Shown here piece by piece: positions 26,065-34,648 of a stretch of 64,000 bases of DNA. Source of the stretch: Cytobacillus solani (GTDB lineage Bacteria; Bacillota; Bacilli; Bacillales; Cytobacillaceae); contig NZ_LJIX01000006.1 in the NCBI RefSeq assembly GCF_001420595.1, positions 4,616,857 to 4,680,856 on the forward strand, given 5' to 3'. The position numbers and the translations under genes were made by a program. Positions within the stretch are counted from its first letter, which is position 1. Each line of letters begins with the position of its first letter. Below the pieces are notes generated by a model. That model did no database searches. It saw only the letters and a list, made by a program, of their open reading frames with translations, and had not been told where the DNA came from.

Positions 26065-26634
26065 TTAATGCCCATGCTCCGCTGCCATTGCATTTGCTTT
26101 TGTCATATGAACTGTACCCCATGGATGTTGGGGAGGTGCATAAATCGAGTATAGTTTCAGCGGGACATTCCCTGTATTTGTAACATTATGCCATGTTCCA
26201 GCAGGGATCATGATGGCATCATCATCATTGACTTTTTTCCTATAATATAAATGATCTTTCTGATTCCCCATATGAACAATCCCCTGCCCTTGTTCAATCC
26301 GCAGAAATTGATCAAGGTTTGGATGCATTTCCAATCCAATGTCTTCACCAGCTTTAAGACTCATCAACGTAACTTGCAAATGCCTTCCTGTCCATAAAGC
26401 TGTACGATATGCACGATTTTGCTTGGCAGCCTTGTTGATATTCACCACAAATGGTGCTGATCCATAATCCTTTAATTCAATACGATTCCTTTCTACTGGT
26501 GACTGAACGGGAAGCCATTGCGTATTACGATTCACCCCGTTGGGAACATTCCAGTAAGCAAGACTTCTTCCATGGATGTCCATTGGTAAGTGAACATGAT
26601 ATGGATTTGGGTATATATAAGGGACATCATACAT
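26065..26634 (-). CDS. Cupin-domain protein
   Basis: A 189-residue cytosolic protein with a single double-stranded beta-helix. The metal-site motifs are LEMHPNLDQFLRIEQG (motif 1, with His and Glu ligands) and PAGTWHNVTNTG (motif 2), followed by LKLYSIYAPPQHP. Proteins of this size are metal-binding isomerases, dioxygenases or spore/mannose-type cupins; the substrate is unknown. The ATG follows AAAGGGGTTGAAGGAAG. A stem-loop closes the gene and the YwqG gene lies 67 bp upstream. Confidence 0.8.
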   Translation of the reverse strand: MYDVPYIYPNPYHVHLPMDIHGRSLAYWNVPNGVNRNTQWLPVQSPVERNRIELKDYGSAPFVVNINKAAKQNRAYRTALWTGRHLQVTLMSLKAGEDIGLEMHPNLDQFLRIEQGQGIVHMGNQKDHLYYRKKVNDDDAIMIPAGTWHNVTNTGNVPLKLYSIYAPPQHPWGTVHMTKANAMAAEHGH

Positions 26635-26701
26635 CTTCCTTCAACCCCTTTCAGATTTATAAAATCATTCTATGCACTCTGTTAGGGGATGTTATGTTTT
26701 T

Positions 26702-27517
26702 TTAATAACAATCCCAATTATAGATAACGTTTGAAAAATTCAAGTTAAGCAAATCTTCTTTTCGAATGAAAAAGTTTGCAACGCCACTGTCTCCCCACAT
26801 GATCCCATGATCATCATCACTATCTATTTGAAGTAAAAGAATCTCGTGGTCGACATAACGTTTTTGACTATCTCTAGGGTCCCCTTGTGTAAAGAAAGGA
26901 TATCCCCCCATTTTGTGGCCATCCCCTAGGAATGTATCAGAATAAATTTCCCAAAGTTCTTTTACATCTTCCCCATCACTTACCTCAAGGTTTAAATCTA
27001 CCGTCTCAAGTAACTCATCTATTTTATAATGTTCAATGGATACTGGTTCGTAATCTACACTAAACGTAAGGGCTAATTCATGCTGAATTGGAAAATAATC
27101 TGTATTAAGATCATACATATAGGAGAAGTCGCTAATTAATAATGATTCGTCTCTCTCAATATGCTGATGAAATAATAGTTTAAAATTTCTTTGGCTTGTC
27201 ATATGATCAAAGTCTAAACCCATCACATCATCCTCAGCTGAGATAAAAAATTGTAAGATCCCATGCGTTGGCATTTCCTTTAGGACAGGGATTTCCTCAA
27301 AATTTATCTGTGCTAACAATTTCATTGGTTTATTAGTCGCATCCTTTGGATGTTCTGTTGTTTTTGGAAGATAGGGGTCGCCTGCAAACTTACTCTGAAA
27401 AAGGGTTGTTCGTCTTTTGGATGCAGAAATTTTAACAAAAGGTTTTATTGTACCTTCGATTTGCTTTCGATAGACTTCCAGTTCCTTTGGTAATGTTAAT
27501 TTCGGAGTCTGACTCAT
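26702..27517 (-). CDS. ywqG: YwqG-like protein (DUF1963)
   Basis: A 271-residue soluble protein of the DUF1963/YwqG family, recognisable from FAGDPYLPKTTEHP near the N-terminus, LLAQINFEEIP, GILQFFISAEDD, GYPFFTQGDPRD and the LLLQIDSDD...MWGDSGVANFFI end. The biochemical role is unknown. In B. subtilis ywqG lies near ywqA/ywqB and the LXG toxin locus ywqH-L, so its presence here, with immunity-like genes on one side and ywqBA 9 kb on the other, looks like a partly conserved neighbourhood. Confidence 0.85.
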   Translation of the reverse strand: MSQTPKLTLPKELEVYRKQIEGTIKPFVKISASKRRTTLFQSKFAGDPYLPKTTEHPKDATNKPMKLLAQINFEEIPVLKEMPTHGILQFFISAEDDVMGLDFDHMTSQRNFKLLFHQHIERDESLLISDFSYMYDLNTDYFPIQHELALTFSVDYEPVSIEHYKIDELLETVDLNLEVSDGEDVKELWEIYSDTFLGDGHKMGGYPFFTQGDPRDSQKRYVDHEILLLQIDSDDDHGIMWGDSGVANFFIRKEDLLNLNFSNVIYNWDCY

Positions 27518-27654
27518 ATGTAATCGCCGCCTTTACGTGGATTTCAGATAAAATTAGTTTCCTCTATTAACAATTTACATTATATAACAATTTCTCATTT
27601 CATACCGTATGAACTTTCAATTGCATTTAGCAGATTTTTAGTCACATTGAACCC

Positions 27655-28713
27655 TCACACCAGATAAACCACATTTCCCCTAACGATAATTTTCTTTTCC
27701 AGTTCTAATTCGACCAGCTGGTCCATGATTTCGGTGACGTCGAGGTTTATTTGCTTGGATAGTTGCTGAATGGTAGCGGGAGAGTCTGAAAGGAGCTGGA
27801 GAATGGGGGATTCGGGGATTACGGTCGCTGGGTGATGTTTGCTGTGTTCTCGTTTTTCTTTGTGTGCTTGCAGGCTTTGAATCCCAAGGTACGGCGGGAT
27901 CCCTTGAGCAAGGAGACGGTTTGTACCTATCCCTTCTTGGGAGTCAATCCGGTTGGGAACAGTATAGATAGGTTTATTGTTCTTGATGGCAAAGTCTGCT
28001 GTCCAGAGAGCACCGCTTCGTTCACTAGCCTCCACAATGACAAGCTCTGTGGACCAAGCGCTGATTAGAGCATTTCTTGCGAGGAAATATTTAGGGGATG
28101 GCCGTGTTCCAGGCGGATACTGCGAGAGAAAGGCACCGCCATTTTCAAGGATTTGCTGATAAAGCATCCTGTGCTCTGGAGGGTAGCAAACATCTGGCCC
28201 GCAGCCAAGGAAGGCAATTGTGTATCCTCCTTTTCGGCAGCAGGCAACTTGTGCGTAGCTGTCAATTCCTTTAGCAAAGCCGCTGATAACAGGAATGTTT
28301 ATCGCTGCTAGTTCCTCTCCTATTTGTTTGGCGATTTTCCTACCATAGGGCGAGCATCTTCTCGCACCAACAACTCCAACCGTGTTGTGGAGCGGCTGGA
28401 GTTCTCCTTTGTAATAGAGAATAATTGGCGATTGCTTGCTCTCGCGGGCAAATTTTGGGTAGTGTTCACTCGTAAAAGGAAGCAGGCTCACCCCGCTTTT
28501 TTCTGCTGTTTTCAGGATATTCTCTGCATCTTTTAGACCCCGGTTTATGAGGATCGATTTCATTGCAGTTTTTGTCATTTTGGACACCACTGTAAGGTCA
28601 TCCTCAGTTGCTTCAAAAACAGCCTTGGGCGATGGGAAGTGCATAATGATCTGTTTTTGCAAGACGGGTCCTACATGCTTTAAGCGGCTTAGCCAAATCC
28701 AATAAATGTCCAT
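27655..28713 (-). CDS. dprA: Divergent DprA/Smf-like DNA-processing protein
   Basis: A 352-residue protein. DprA binds incoming single-stranded DNA and loads RecA. A helix-hairpin-helix N-terminus (WIWLSRLKHVGPVLQKQIIM) leads into the Rossmann core: VGARRCSPYG, SGFAKGIDSYAQ (usually ending AH), FLGCGPDVCYPPEH, RNALISAWSTELVIVEASER (usually RNRIISGLS) and GTNRLLAQG. A C-terminal winged-helix (DprA_WH-like) follows at about 290-352. The altered core residues and the absence of the usual topA/sucD neighbours suggest a paralogue. AGGAGG inside the end of comM serves the third of three ATGs (28713). Confidence 0.82.
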   Translation of the reverse strand: MDIYWIWLSRLKHVGPVLQKQIIMHFPSPKAVFEATEDDLTVVSKMTKTAMKSILINRGLKDAENILKTAEKSGVSLLPFTSEHYPKFARESKQSPIILYYKGELQPLHNTVGVVGARRCSPYGRKIAKQIGEELAAINIPVISGFAKGIDSYAQVACCRKGGYTIAFLGCGPDVCYPPEHRMLYQQILENGGAFLSQYPPGTRPSPKYFLARNALISAWSTELVIVEASERSGALWTADFAIKNNKPIYTVPNRIDSQEGIGTNRLLAQGIPPYLGIQSLQAHKEKREHSKHHPATVIPESPILQLLSDSPATIQQLSKQINLDVTEIMDQLVELELEKKIIVRGNVVYLV

Positions 28714-28715
28714 CA

Positions 28716-30239
28716 TCATCCTCCTATGAATGTTGTTTCTTTTTCAATATCCCGGCTTAAAAGGCTTTTCTTTAGATGTTGAATGTGTATTTGCTCCTCT
28801 CCATCCAAATCTGCAATTGTACGGGCGATTTTAATAAATTTATGCAGGGAACGTCCGCTGTATCGGAAACGGTGATAAACTTGCTGCAGCAATTTTGTAC
28901 ATTCCCTGTCAAGCGGGCAAAATTGATTGATGAGGGCTGGGGTTAGCTGTGCATTGCAGTTAATATCAGGAAGCGCTTCGTATCGTTTCTGCTGAATAGA
29001 TCTTGCTTTTTCCACTCGGGTTCGAATGTCTGCTGAGCTTATCCCCTCGTCCTCCTCATTAAAAAAGTCAACTGTGCCCACATATTTTTGAATATCCATT
29101 CGATCCATAATGGGGCCGGAAAGCTTTTGACGATATTTTATGATTTCGTAGTCTGTACAGCGGCATTTCTCCTGTCCGTGATACCCACATGGGCAAGGGT
29201 TCATGGCACCAATAAGCATGAAATTGGCTGGAAATGTGTTCGAGCCCCAAACTCTTGAGATGGTGACTGCATGATCTTCAAGCGGCTGTCTTAGCGAATC
29301 CAATGCCTTTTTACTAAACTCGGCGATTTCATCTAAAAACAAGACTCCACTATGTGCAAGGGAAATCTCACCAGGCAATGCATACGTTCCACCGCCGATG
29401 AGTGCGTTTGTTGAGGCGTTATGGTGCGGAGATCGAAAGGGGCGCTTCGTGATGAGGCTGCTTTTATCTTTTAGCAAATTGGCTACACTGTATATTTTCA
29501 TGACTTCGAGTGATTCATTTTCTATCATGTTGGGGAGGATGGTTGGGATCCGCTTGGCAATCATGGACTTGCCGCACCCCGGTGGCCCGACCATGAGAAA
29601 GTTATGACCGCCTGCCGCAGCGATACTAATGTAATCAACAAGTGAATGGAGACCTTTTACATCTTTGAAATCAACTGAATATTCATTTGTGCTTGGTGGA
29701 TTAATTATTTCTATTGCGGGAGGGGGCTGTTTTCCATTGAGGAAATGAATGGCTTCTTTCAGTGTATTACAGCCGATAATTTCTAATCCTTTAATGATCT
29801 GGGCTTCCTGTACATTTTCCTTTGCGAGAATTATTCTTTTTAATTGACACTCTTTCGCTTTTACGACCATTGGAAGAATGCCTGAAACAGGGCGAATAAA
29901 GCCATTGAGGGATAACTCGCCGATTAGTCCTGTTTTGGAAAGCGAGACTGGACGGATTTGATTCGTTTGGAGTAAAAGGCCTATTGCCATGGGGAGGTCA
30001 AAATGGGTGCCGGTCTTTTTCATATCTGATGGCGCTAGGTTGAATACGATTTTTTGCGGCGGGAACTTATAGCCAGCATTTTTGATGGCGGCTTCCAATC
30101 GCTCCTTCGCTTCCTTTACAGCTTTGTCGGCGAGACCGACGATGGATACGGTCGGCAAGCCAATAAGTGTGTCGGTTTCGACCTCTATGAGATGGCCTTG
30201 GATACCTGTCGTGGTAAAGCTTTGTACGGTTGAAGCCAT
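28716..30239 (-). CDS. comM: YifB/ComM-family Mg-chelatase-like AAA+ ATPase
   Basis: A 507-residue AAA+ protein; ComM promotes branch migration during natural transformation. The N-terminal ChlI-like domain (about 20-140) includes IVGLADKAVKEAKERLEAAI. The AAA+ core has Walker A GPPGCGKSMIAKR (about 219-231), the FRSPHHNAS signature, Walker B GVLFLDEIAEF, and zinc-like MNPCPCGYHGQEKCRC. The Mg_chelatase C-terminal domain ends the protein. The ATG follows AAGGAGATG. Its stop lies next to the dprA-like start, so the two competence-type genes form a translationally coupled pair. Confidence 0.9.
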   Translation of the reverse strand: MASTVQSFTTTGIQGHLIEVETDTLIGLPTVSIVGLADKAVKEAKERLEAAIKNAGYKFPPQKIVFNLAPSDMKKTGTHFDLPMAIGLLLQTNQIRPVSLSKTGLIGELSLNGFIRPVSGILPMVVKAKECQLKRIILAKENVQEAQIIKGLEIIGCNTLKEAIHFLNGKQPPPAIEIINPPSTNEYSVDFKDVKGLHSLVDYISIAAAGGHNFLMVGPPGCGKSMIAKRIPTILPNMIENESLEVMKIYSVANLLKDKSSLITKRPFRSPHHNASTNALIGGGTYALPGEISLAHSGVLFLDEIAEFSKKALDSLRQPLEDHAVTISRVWGSNTFPANFMLIGAMNPCPCGYHGQEKCRCTDYEIIKYRQKLSGPIMDRMDIQKYVGTVDFFNEEDEGISSADIRTRVEKARSIQQKRYEALPDINCNAQLTPALINQFCPLDRECTKLLQQVYHRFRYSGRSLHKFIKIARTIADLDGEEQIHIQHLKKSLLSRDIEKETTFIGG

Positions 30240-30704
30240 GATTGCATCTCCTTATTTGTATTTTTTCGAATGAACGAGTTCCAACATTATTGCAAAACAA
30301 AATAAAGGAAGGTCACTCGTTTCTCCGGGGTGTTTTTGTCCTTTTTTCGTACCTGATGATGCAAGAAATAGATTATACGCTCGATCTTGAACATTCTGGA
30401 AAAGTGCCATATTTCTGATTGCCTATGAGATTTCGTACTGGTGAGGAATAGCTGGAGTGTTAGAGGAAGGTATTTCTCTATTATTATACAGCATTGATTC
30501 TATTAGTTTCTCTTTAAATAAAAAAATATTAATAAAGTTGAGATGCCTGATTGACATACTTTCCACGCACACAATCACACATGCAATATCCATGAGCGAC
30601 ACTAGCCACCATTCGTGAAGAATGAACTAGAAAAAGAGAGTTACATTAAACTTTTTACGAAGGGGCTCACCAATTCGGACACAATTGACTTTGTTTTTTC
30701 TTAA
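30240..30704. other. Intergenic region upstream of comM
   Basis: This 465-bp stretch holds the presumed comM promoter. No AAAA-N5-TTTT pair for ComK and no coding signal was found; an AT-rich section lies at 30480-30540. The repeat array begins at its end. Confidence 0.5.
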
Positions 30705-31393
30705 TTTGTCCGAAGTTGACTCAAGTTCGGACTCCTTTGCTCTTGAATCCTCCTAACCTGTCCGAACTCCTCTCAAGTTCAGACTCCTTTGCTCTTGAAT
30801 CCTCCTAACCTGTCCGAACTCATCCCAAGTTCGGACTTCTTTGCTCTTGAATCCTCTTAACCTGTCCGAACTCATCCCAAGTTCGGACAACTTTGCTCCT
30901 GAATCCTCCTAACCTGTCCGAACTCATCCCAAGTTCGGACTTCTTTGCTCTTGAATCCCCCTAACCTGTCCGAACTCATCCCAAGTTCGGACTCCTTGCT
31001 CTTGAATCCTCCTAACCTGTCTGAACTCATTCCAAGTTCGGACTTCTTTGCTCTTGAATCCTCCTAACCTGTCCGAAGTCACCCCAAGTTCGGACTTCTT
31101 TGCTCTTGAATCCCCCTAACCTGTCCGAACTCATCCCAAGTTCGGACTCCTTGCTCTTGAATCCTCCTAACCTGTCTGAACTCATCCCAAGTTCGGACTT
31201 CTTTGCTCTTGAATCCTCCTAACCTGTCCGAACTCCTCTCAAGTTCAGACAACTTTAACCTTGAATCCTCCTAACCTGTCCGAACTCATCCCAAGTTCGG
31301 ACTTCTTTGCTCTTGAATCCTCCTAACCTGTCCGATCTCATCCCAAGTTCGGACTCCTTGCTCTTGAATCCCACCTAACCTGTCCGAACTTCA
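30705..31393. repeat. Tandem array of 14 units of about 52 bp, most folding as a hairpin
   Basis: The word CCTGTC (or a variant) recurs at 30757, 30809, 30861, 30913, 30965, 31016, 31068, 31120, 31171, 31223, 31275, 31327 and 31379: ten intervals of 52 and two of 51. A degenerate copy lies at 30705. Each unit contains GTCCGAACT and AGTTCGGAC, nine-base arms around a seven-base loop, followed by a conserved CTTTGCTCTTGAATCC joint. Changes within arms are partly matched by changes in the partner. It lies between the 5' end of comM and the 3' end of the M28 peptidase gene. Confidence 0.95.
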
Positions 31394-31398
31394 CTCAA

Positions 31399-31432
31399 AT
31401 ATCCACGAGCGGTGGCATGCACCGCCCATGGA
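31399..31432 (-). terminator. Hairpin downstream of M28 peptidase gene
   Basis: GCGGTG and CACCGC pair around GCATG, extended by TCCA and TGGA. It lies just after the peptidase stop on the minus strand with no strong T-run. Confidence 0.4.
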
Positions 31433-31439
31433 CACTCTA

Positions 31440-32798
31440 TTAATCTACAGCGCGATCTTCAAAATAGTATTTAATGATTCCAGGTGTCTTAGGGTCTGTA
31501 ATATGGTAAACAGATGAGCCTACGATTTTCGCTACTTGAAGAAGTTTTTTCTTATCAATTTTATCTAGTGTGTCTGTCGGCTGGTGGTACCAAGGCTCGA
31601 CTGGTGAATGAATAAATAGAGCTGATGGGATTCCTAGGTCATGGAATGGTTGATGGTCGCTTCGGCCAAGCTGTCCATACGGAAGAACCTCATTAAAAAG
31701 ATGATAGCTTGACGTTGCTCCTAAGTCAGTCACGAGATTTTTCTTGCCGTCAATTGTATACATGATTAATCCGCCAGCTTCGTTATCTCCTCCGGCATCA
31801 CGGCCGCCAATCATATCCATTTGGAAGTGCGCAACCATTTTTTTAACATCTGCCTTCGGAAGTTTAGACCCATAGTAAGACGAGCCGACTAGCCCTCTTT
31901 CCTCAGAACCAAATGTAAGGAAGCGAATTTCTGTATCTGTTTTTTCCTTCGCAAACAGTCTTGCTAATTCAAGGACAGCAGAAACTCCTGATGCATCATC
32001 ATTCGCACCTGGTCCACCAGGCACTGAATCATGGTGTGCACCAACTGTTACGATTTGTCCTGTATTTTTCTTCTCCGTTGCTGGTTTTGTGGCGATTACA
32101 TTGTAGGAAGTCTTCTCAATTTTTTCAATGTCTACATCCAAAGTTACGGAAAGCTCTTTAGCCTTCAACTGGTCAACTAGCTTCAGTCCTTCCGCTTTGG
32201 TAATAGCAACTGCCGGAATATTTTGCCCCTCTGCAGCTTGTCCGAATGTATTGCCTTCATCCGAATTATTGTACATCAGGACACCGACTGCCCCTTTTTC
32301 AAGGACATTCTTAATCTTATCAACGAAAGCGATGTCTCCACGTTCTGCTAATACAATCTTTCCTTTTACATCCCCAACTTCCTCAGGTGTTGCCTTCCCT
32401 ACATACACTAGTGGAGCAGTTACTTTTCCGCTCGCACTGCCGCTAAATGCGTGAGGGGTTCCACCTAGATCGGTGTCGCCAATTTTCACTTTTACATGAT
32501 TGGTCTTGAAATCGTAAATTGGAAATGGCTGAATTTCTGTTTTGTAGCCTAGCTTCTTAAATTCTCCCTCTATATATTTGACGGCTTTAAGCTCTCCTTC
32601 TGTTCCAGCTTCCCTAGGTTGCTTAGATAACAATTCAATTGTTTTATACATATTGTCCGCACTGATCTTCTTCAGAAACTTATTTTCTAATACAACCTCA
32701 TATTGCGTGTTTGGACTGACAATCGTTGCCGCGTGAACAGTTCCACTGGATAAAACCAAACCCGCTGCTGCAAATAAAGCTACTAATTTACGATTCAT
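31440..32798 (-). CDS. Secreted M28 zinc aminopeptidase with PA domain (YwaD-like)
   Basis: A 452-residue exported metallopeptidase. The signal peptide MNRKLVALFAAAGLVLSSGT ends near VHAA. A protease-associated domain is inserted at about 120-225 (GKIVLAERGDIAFVDKI, IPAVAITKAEG). The M28 active site has both zinc shells: GAHHDSVPGG (His, and catalytic Asp), GANDDASGV (bridging Asp), GSEERGLVGS (catalytic Glu pair), FQMDMIGG (Asp) and GRSDHQPF (last His). It should release N-terminal residues from peptides outside the cell. I chose ATG 32798 after AGGAGG. Confidence 0.9.
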   Translation of the reverse strand: MNRKLVALFAAAGLVLSSGTVHAATIVSPNTQYEVVLENKFLKKISADNMYKTIELLSKQPREAGTEGELKAVKYIEGEFKKLGYKTEIQPFPIYDFKTNHVKVKIGDTDLGGTPHAFSGSASGKVTAPLVYVGKATPEEVGDVKGKIVLAERGDIAFVDKIKNVLEKGAVGVLMYNNSDEGNTFGQAAEGQNIPAVAITKAEGLKLVDQLKAKELSVTLDVDIEKIEKTSYNVIATKPATEKKNTGQIVTVGAHHDSVPGGPGANDDASGVSAVLELARLFAKEKTDTEIRFLTFGSEERGLVGSSYYGSKLPKADVKKMVAHFQMDMIGGRDAGGDNEAGGLIMYTIDGKKNLVTDLGATSSYHLFNEVLPYGQLGRSDHQPFHDLGIPSALFIHSPVEPWYHQPTDTLDKIDKKKLLQVAKIVGSSVYHITDPKTPGIIKYYFEDRAVD

Positions 32799-33233
32799 CG
32801 TATTCCTCCTAGTCATTTTTAATATGACTCTATTATTGATATAATTAAATATTTTGTAAATTGAAACAATAATACAAATCTATCCATTTTTCAGCAGGAA
32901 GAGCCACTGTTTTCAGGAAGAATGGGTTTATCTTTCATATATCTTTCTGTTTGACGAATGGAAATTAGTATATTGAAATAGAAATCCCTGCCTATATACC
33001 TATCTAGTTTTTCCAAGTAAAATCATTCTCTTAGTACGAAATGATTAATCGAGAGGAATACTATTTATCAGCATTTTAATAGAATGAGAGATTACGCAAA
33101 AAACAACAGGATCTCCCTATTTTCGACATTATTAATGGGGAAAATATTATTTATACTTGTGAGGAGGAAGCTGGCAATAGGAATAAATAGAAAAAGAGAG
33201 CCCATGCGTACAGACACGGCTCCAGTTTTTCTG
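32799..33233. other. Intergenic region, no gene seen
   Basis: This 435-bp AT-rich region holds the presumed promoter of the M28 gene. A 74-codon open frame at 33084-33308 lacks a ribosome site and overlaps the DinB gene. No repeat or hairpin stands out. Confidence 0.5.
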
Positions 33234-33692
33234 TTAAATGACATTTTTTATTTGTTCAAAATGATGATTGTCATGCTCGACCATTCCTTGAAAATAGGCT
33301 GCAAGTGAAAGCGTAGACTTGCCAATGATTAGCTCCTTGGACCAAAGGTCGTCATTCATCTCTTGTAAAGCAGATAGTAGTGTTTTTCTGGTATCTGCAA
33401 ACCGCTCAATCGTTTCTTCTTTTGTTCGCACCCTGCTTTCAGAGGCTGCTTGATCATTGAGCGCTTGAGCATCCGGACCTTTCGGCAAATCGATATCCTT
33501 GAAGAAGTATGGCATTCGATCTTTTATAATAAACATATCCCACGGAATCAGATGGCCGATGATTTCCGCAATGCTCCACTTTCCTTCTTTAATTGGTGTT
33601 CGCCATTGCTCCTCTGATAATGTTTCTAGTTTTTGCACCCATTGGATAGATTGTTCGTAATGCAATAAGATGTTCTGTTTTTCCAGTTGCAA
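33234..33692 (-). CDS. DinB-like (DinB_2) protein
   Basis: A 152-residue four-helix-bundle protein of the DinB/YfiT superfamily. Metal-ligand histidines appear as IAEIIGHLIPWD near the N-terminal third and VEHDNHHFEQI at the C-terminus. Relatives are thiol-dependent S-transferases (bacillithiol, mycothiol) or damage-induced proteins. Translation starts at TTG 33692, eight bases after AAAGGAGG; the ATG between them is in another frame. Confidence 0.85.
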   Translation of the reverse strand: MQLEKQNILLHYEQSIQWVQKLETLSEEQWRTPIKEGKWSIAEIIGHLIPWDMFIIKDRMPYFFKDIDLPKGPDAQALNDQAASESRVRTKEETIERFADTRKTLLSALQEMNDDLWSKELIIGKSTLSLAAYFQGMVEHDNHHFEQIKNVI

Positions 33693-33740
33693 TTGGCATA
33701 CCTCCTTTCTTATTTTGTCGAAAAATCAATAAATTGGAAA

Positions 33741-33815
33741 TTTCGTAGATATATCTGCATATTTCGTAGATATATTATTAATTTCGCAGATATTTTACTC
33801 ATGTTCGCAGATATA
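33741..33815. repeat. Four phased copies of a TTCG(T/C)AGATAT word, period about 21 bp
   Basis: TTCGTAGATAT at 33742 and 33763, and TTCGCAGATAT at 33783 and 33804, give intervals of 21, 20 and 21. They fill the gap between the DinB gene start and the zinc-ribbon gene stop. Confidence 0.85.
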
Positions 33816-33831
33816 TTCCTGCTGACCGCGA

Positions 33832-34581
33832 TTATTGTTTTATCGCAATATAGATATCAACTTGAGCCTCAAGCGGGTTTGCACATCTTTCATCATATAC
33901 TTCGAAATCACCTGTATAGGCTCTTGTAAAGTCAGATTGCTCAAACCATGCCCAAATTTGCTGCCATGCTTTAATGACGATTTGCGCGATAGGTCCTTTT
34001 TCGGTTGTGAAGACAACATATTTGGCAGCTGGTATGGTTATCGCAACGAGTCCCTCAGGCAATGATGCATCCGCACTTCCTTGCAGTCCGATTGTCATAC
34101 TGTATTCACCATTCACCCCATCAAGGTAGTCAGAATAAAGACCATATGTAATGGCTCCCTCAGGGTTTGGAATTTGCTCATATATTTTTTGCTGATAATA
34201 CTTCTCCCACATTTGCGGGATTTTTGCGTCCATCGTCATTTCATTGGCATTCGACGTTCTTGACGTCATGCCAATGATGGTAAACGCCTCTTTTTCTATA
34301 ATGACTGGTTCATTCATCTTACTGTTGCCGCTCCATCTTTTTAATGTTGGCAAGAAGTTCGTCAGAATCGTCCGAGCTTCCTCTTCACTTTTTCCATCCT
34401 CTTTCATAAAAGGAACACAAAGATCAATCATGTCCTCAACCGTCATGTTTGGCTGTTTGAATTCGCCCTTTTCATAGCAGTAAACACAATACTCCCTGCT
34501 TCTTCCTTCATCCTTCTCCGTACCAAATATTTTTTCCTCATTCATCGGCATTCCACAGCTTTGGCAATAAACAGCATTCAT
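33832..34581 (-). CDS. Zinc-ribbon plus GyrI-like effector-binding protein
   Basis: A 249-residue soluble protein. The N-terminal 80 residues hold a putative zinc ribbon, CQSCGMPM ... CVYCYEKGEF, followed by NMTVEDMIDLCVPFM. The C-terminal domain (about 92-249) is AraC-type effector-binding/GyrI-like (FTIIGMTSRTSNANEMTMDA, GLVAITIPAAKYVVF, WAWFEQSDFTRAYTGDFEVY). There is no helix-turn-helix, so it is a stand-alone ligand sensor. The ATG at 34581 is preferred over an upstream TTG. A WYL regulator lies 67 bp upstream on the same strand and may control it. Confidence 0.8.
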   Translation of the reverse strand: MNAVYCQSCGMPMNEEKIFGTEKDEGRSREYCVYCYEKGEFKQPNMTVEDMIDLCVPFMKEDGKSEEEARTILTNFLPTLKRWSGNSKMNEPVIIEKEAFTIIGMTSRTSNANEMTMDAKIPQMWEKYYQQKIYEQIPNPEGAITYGLYSDYLDGVNGEYSMTIGLQGSADASLPEGLVAITIPAAKYVVFTTEKGPIAQIVIKAWQQIWAWFEQSDFTRAYTGDFEVYDERCANPLEAQVDIYIAIKQ

Positions 34582-34648
34582 CAAAAACACACCTTTCAAT
34601 TGTTTGTACTCAATATACCAAGGGAAACCTGACAGCTGTTTGTCATAT

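Noticed and set aside
30240-30420. ComK box for comM-dprA
   Set aside because: No pair of AAAA-N5-TTTT boxes was found upstream of comM.
30705-31393. CRISPR array
   Set aside because: The segments between the palindromic parts are themselves conserved in every unit, so there are no unique spacers, and no cas genes are nearby.
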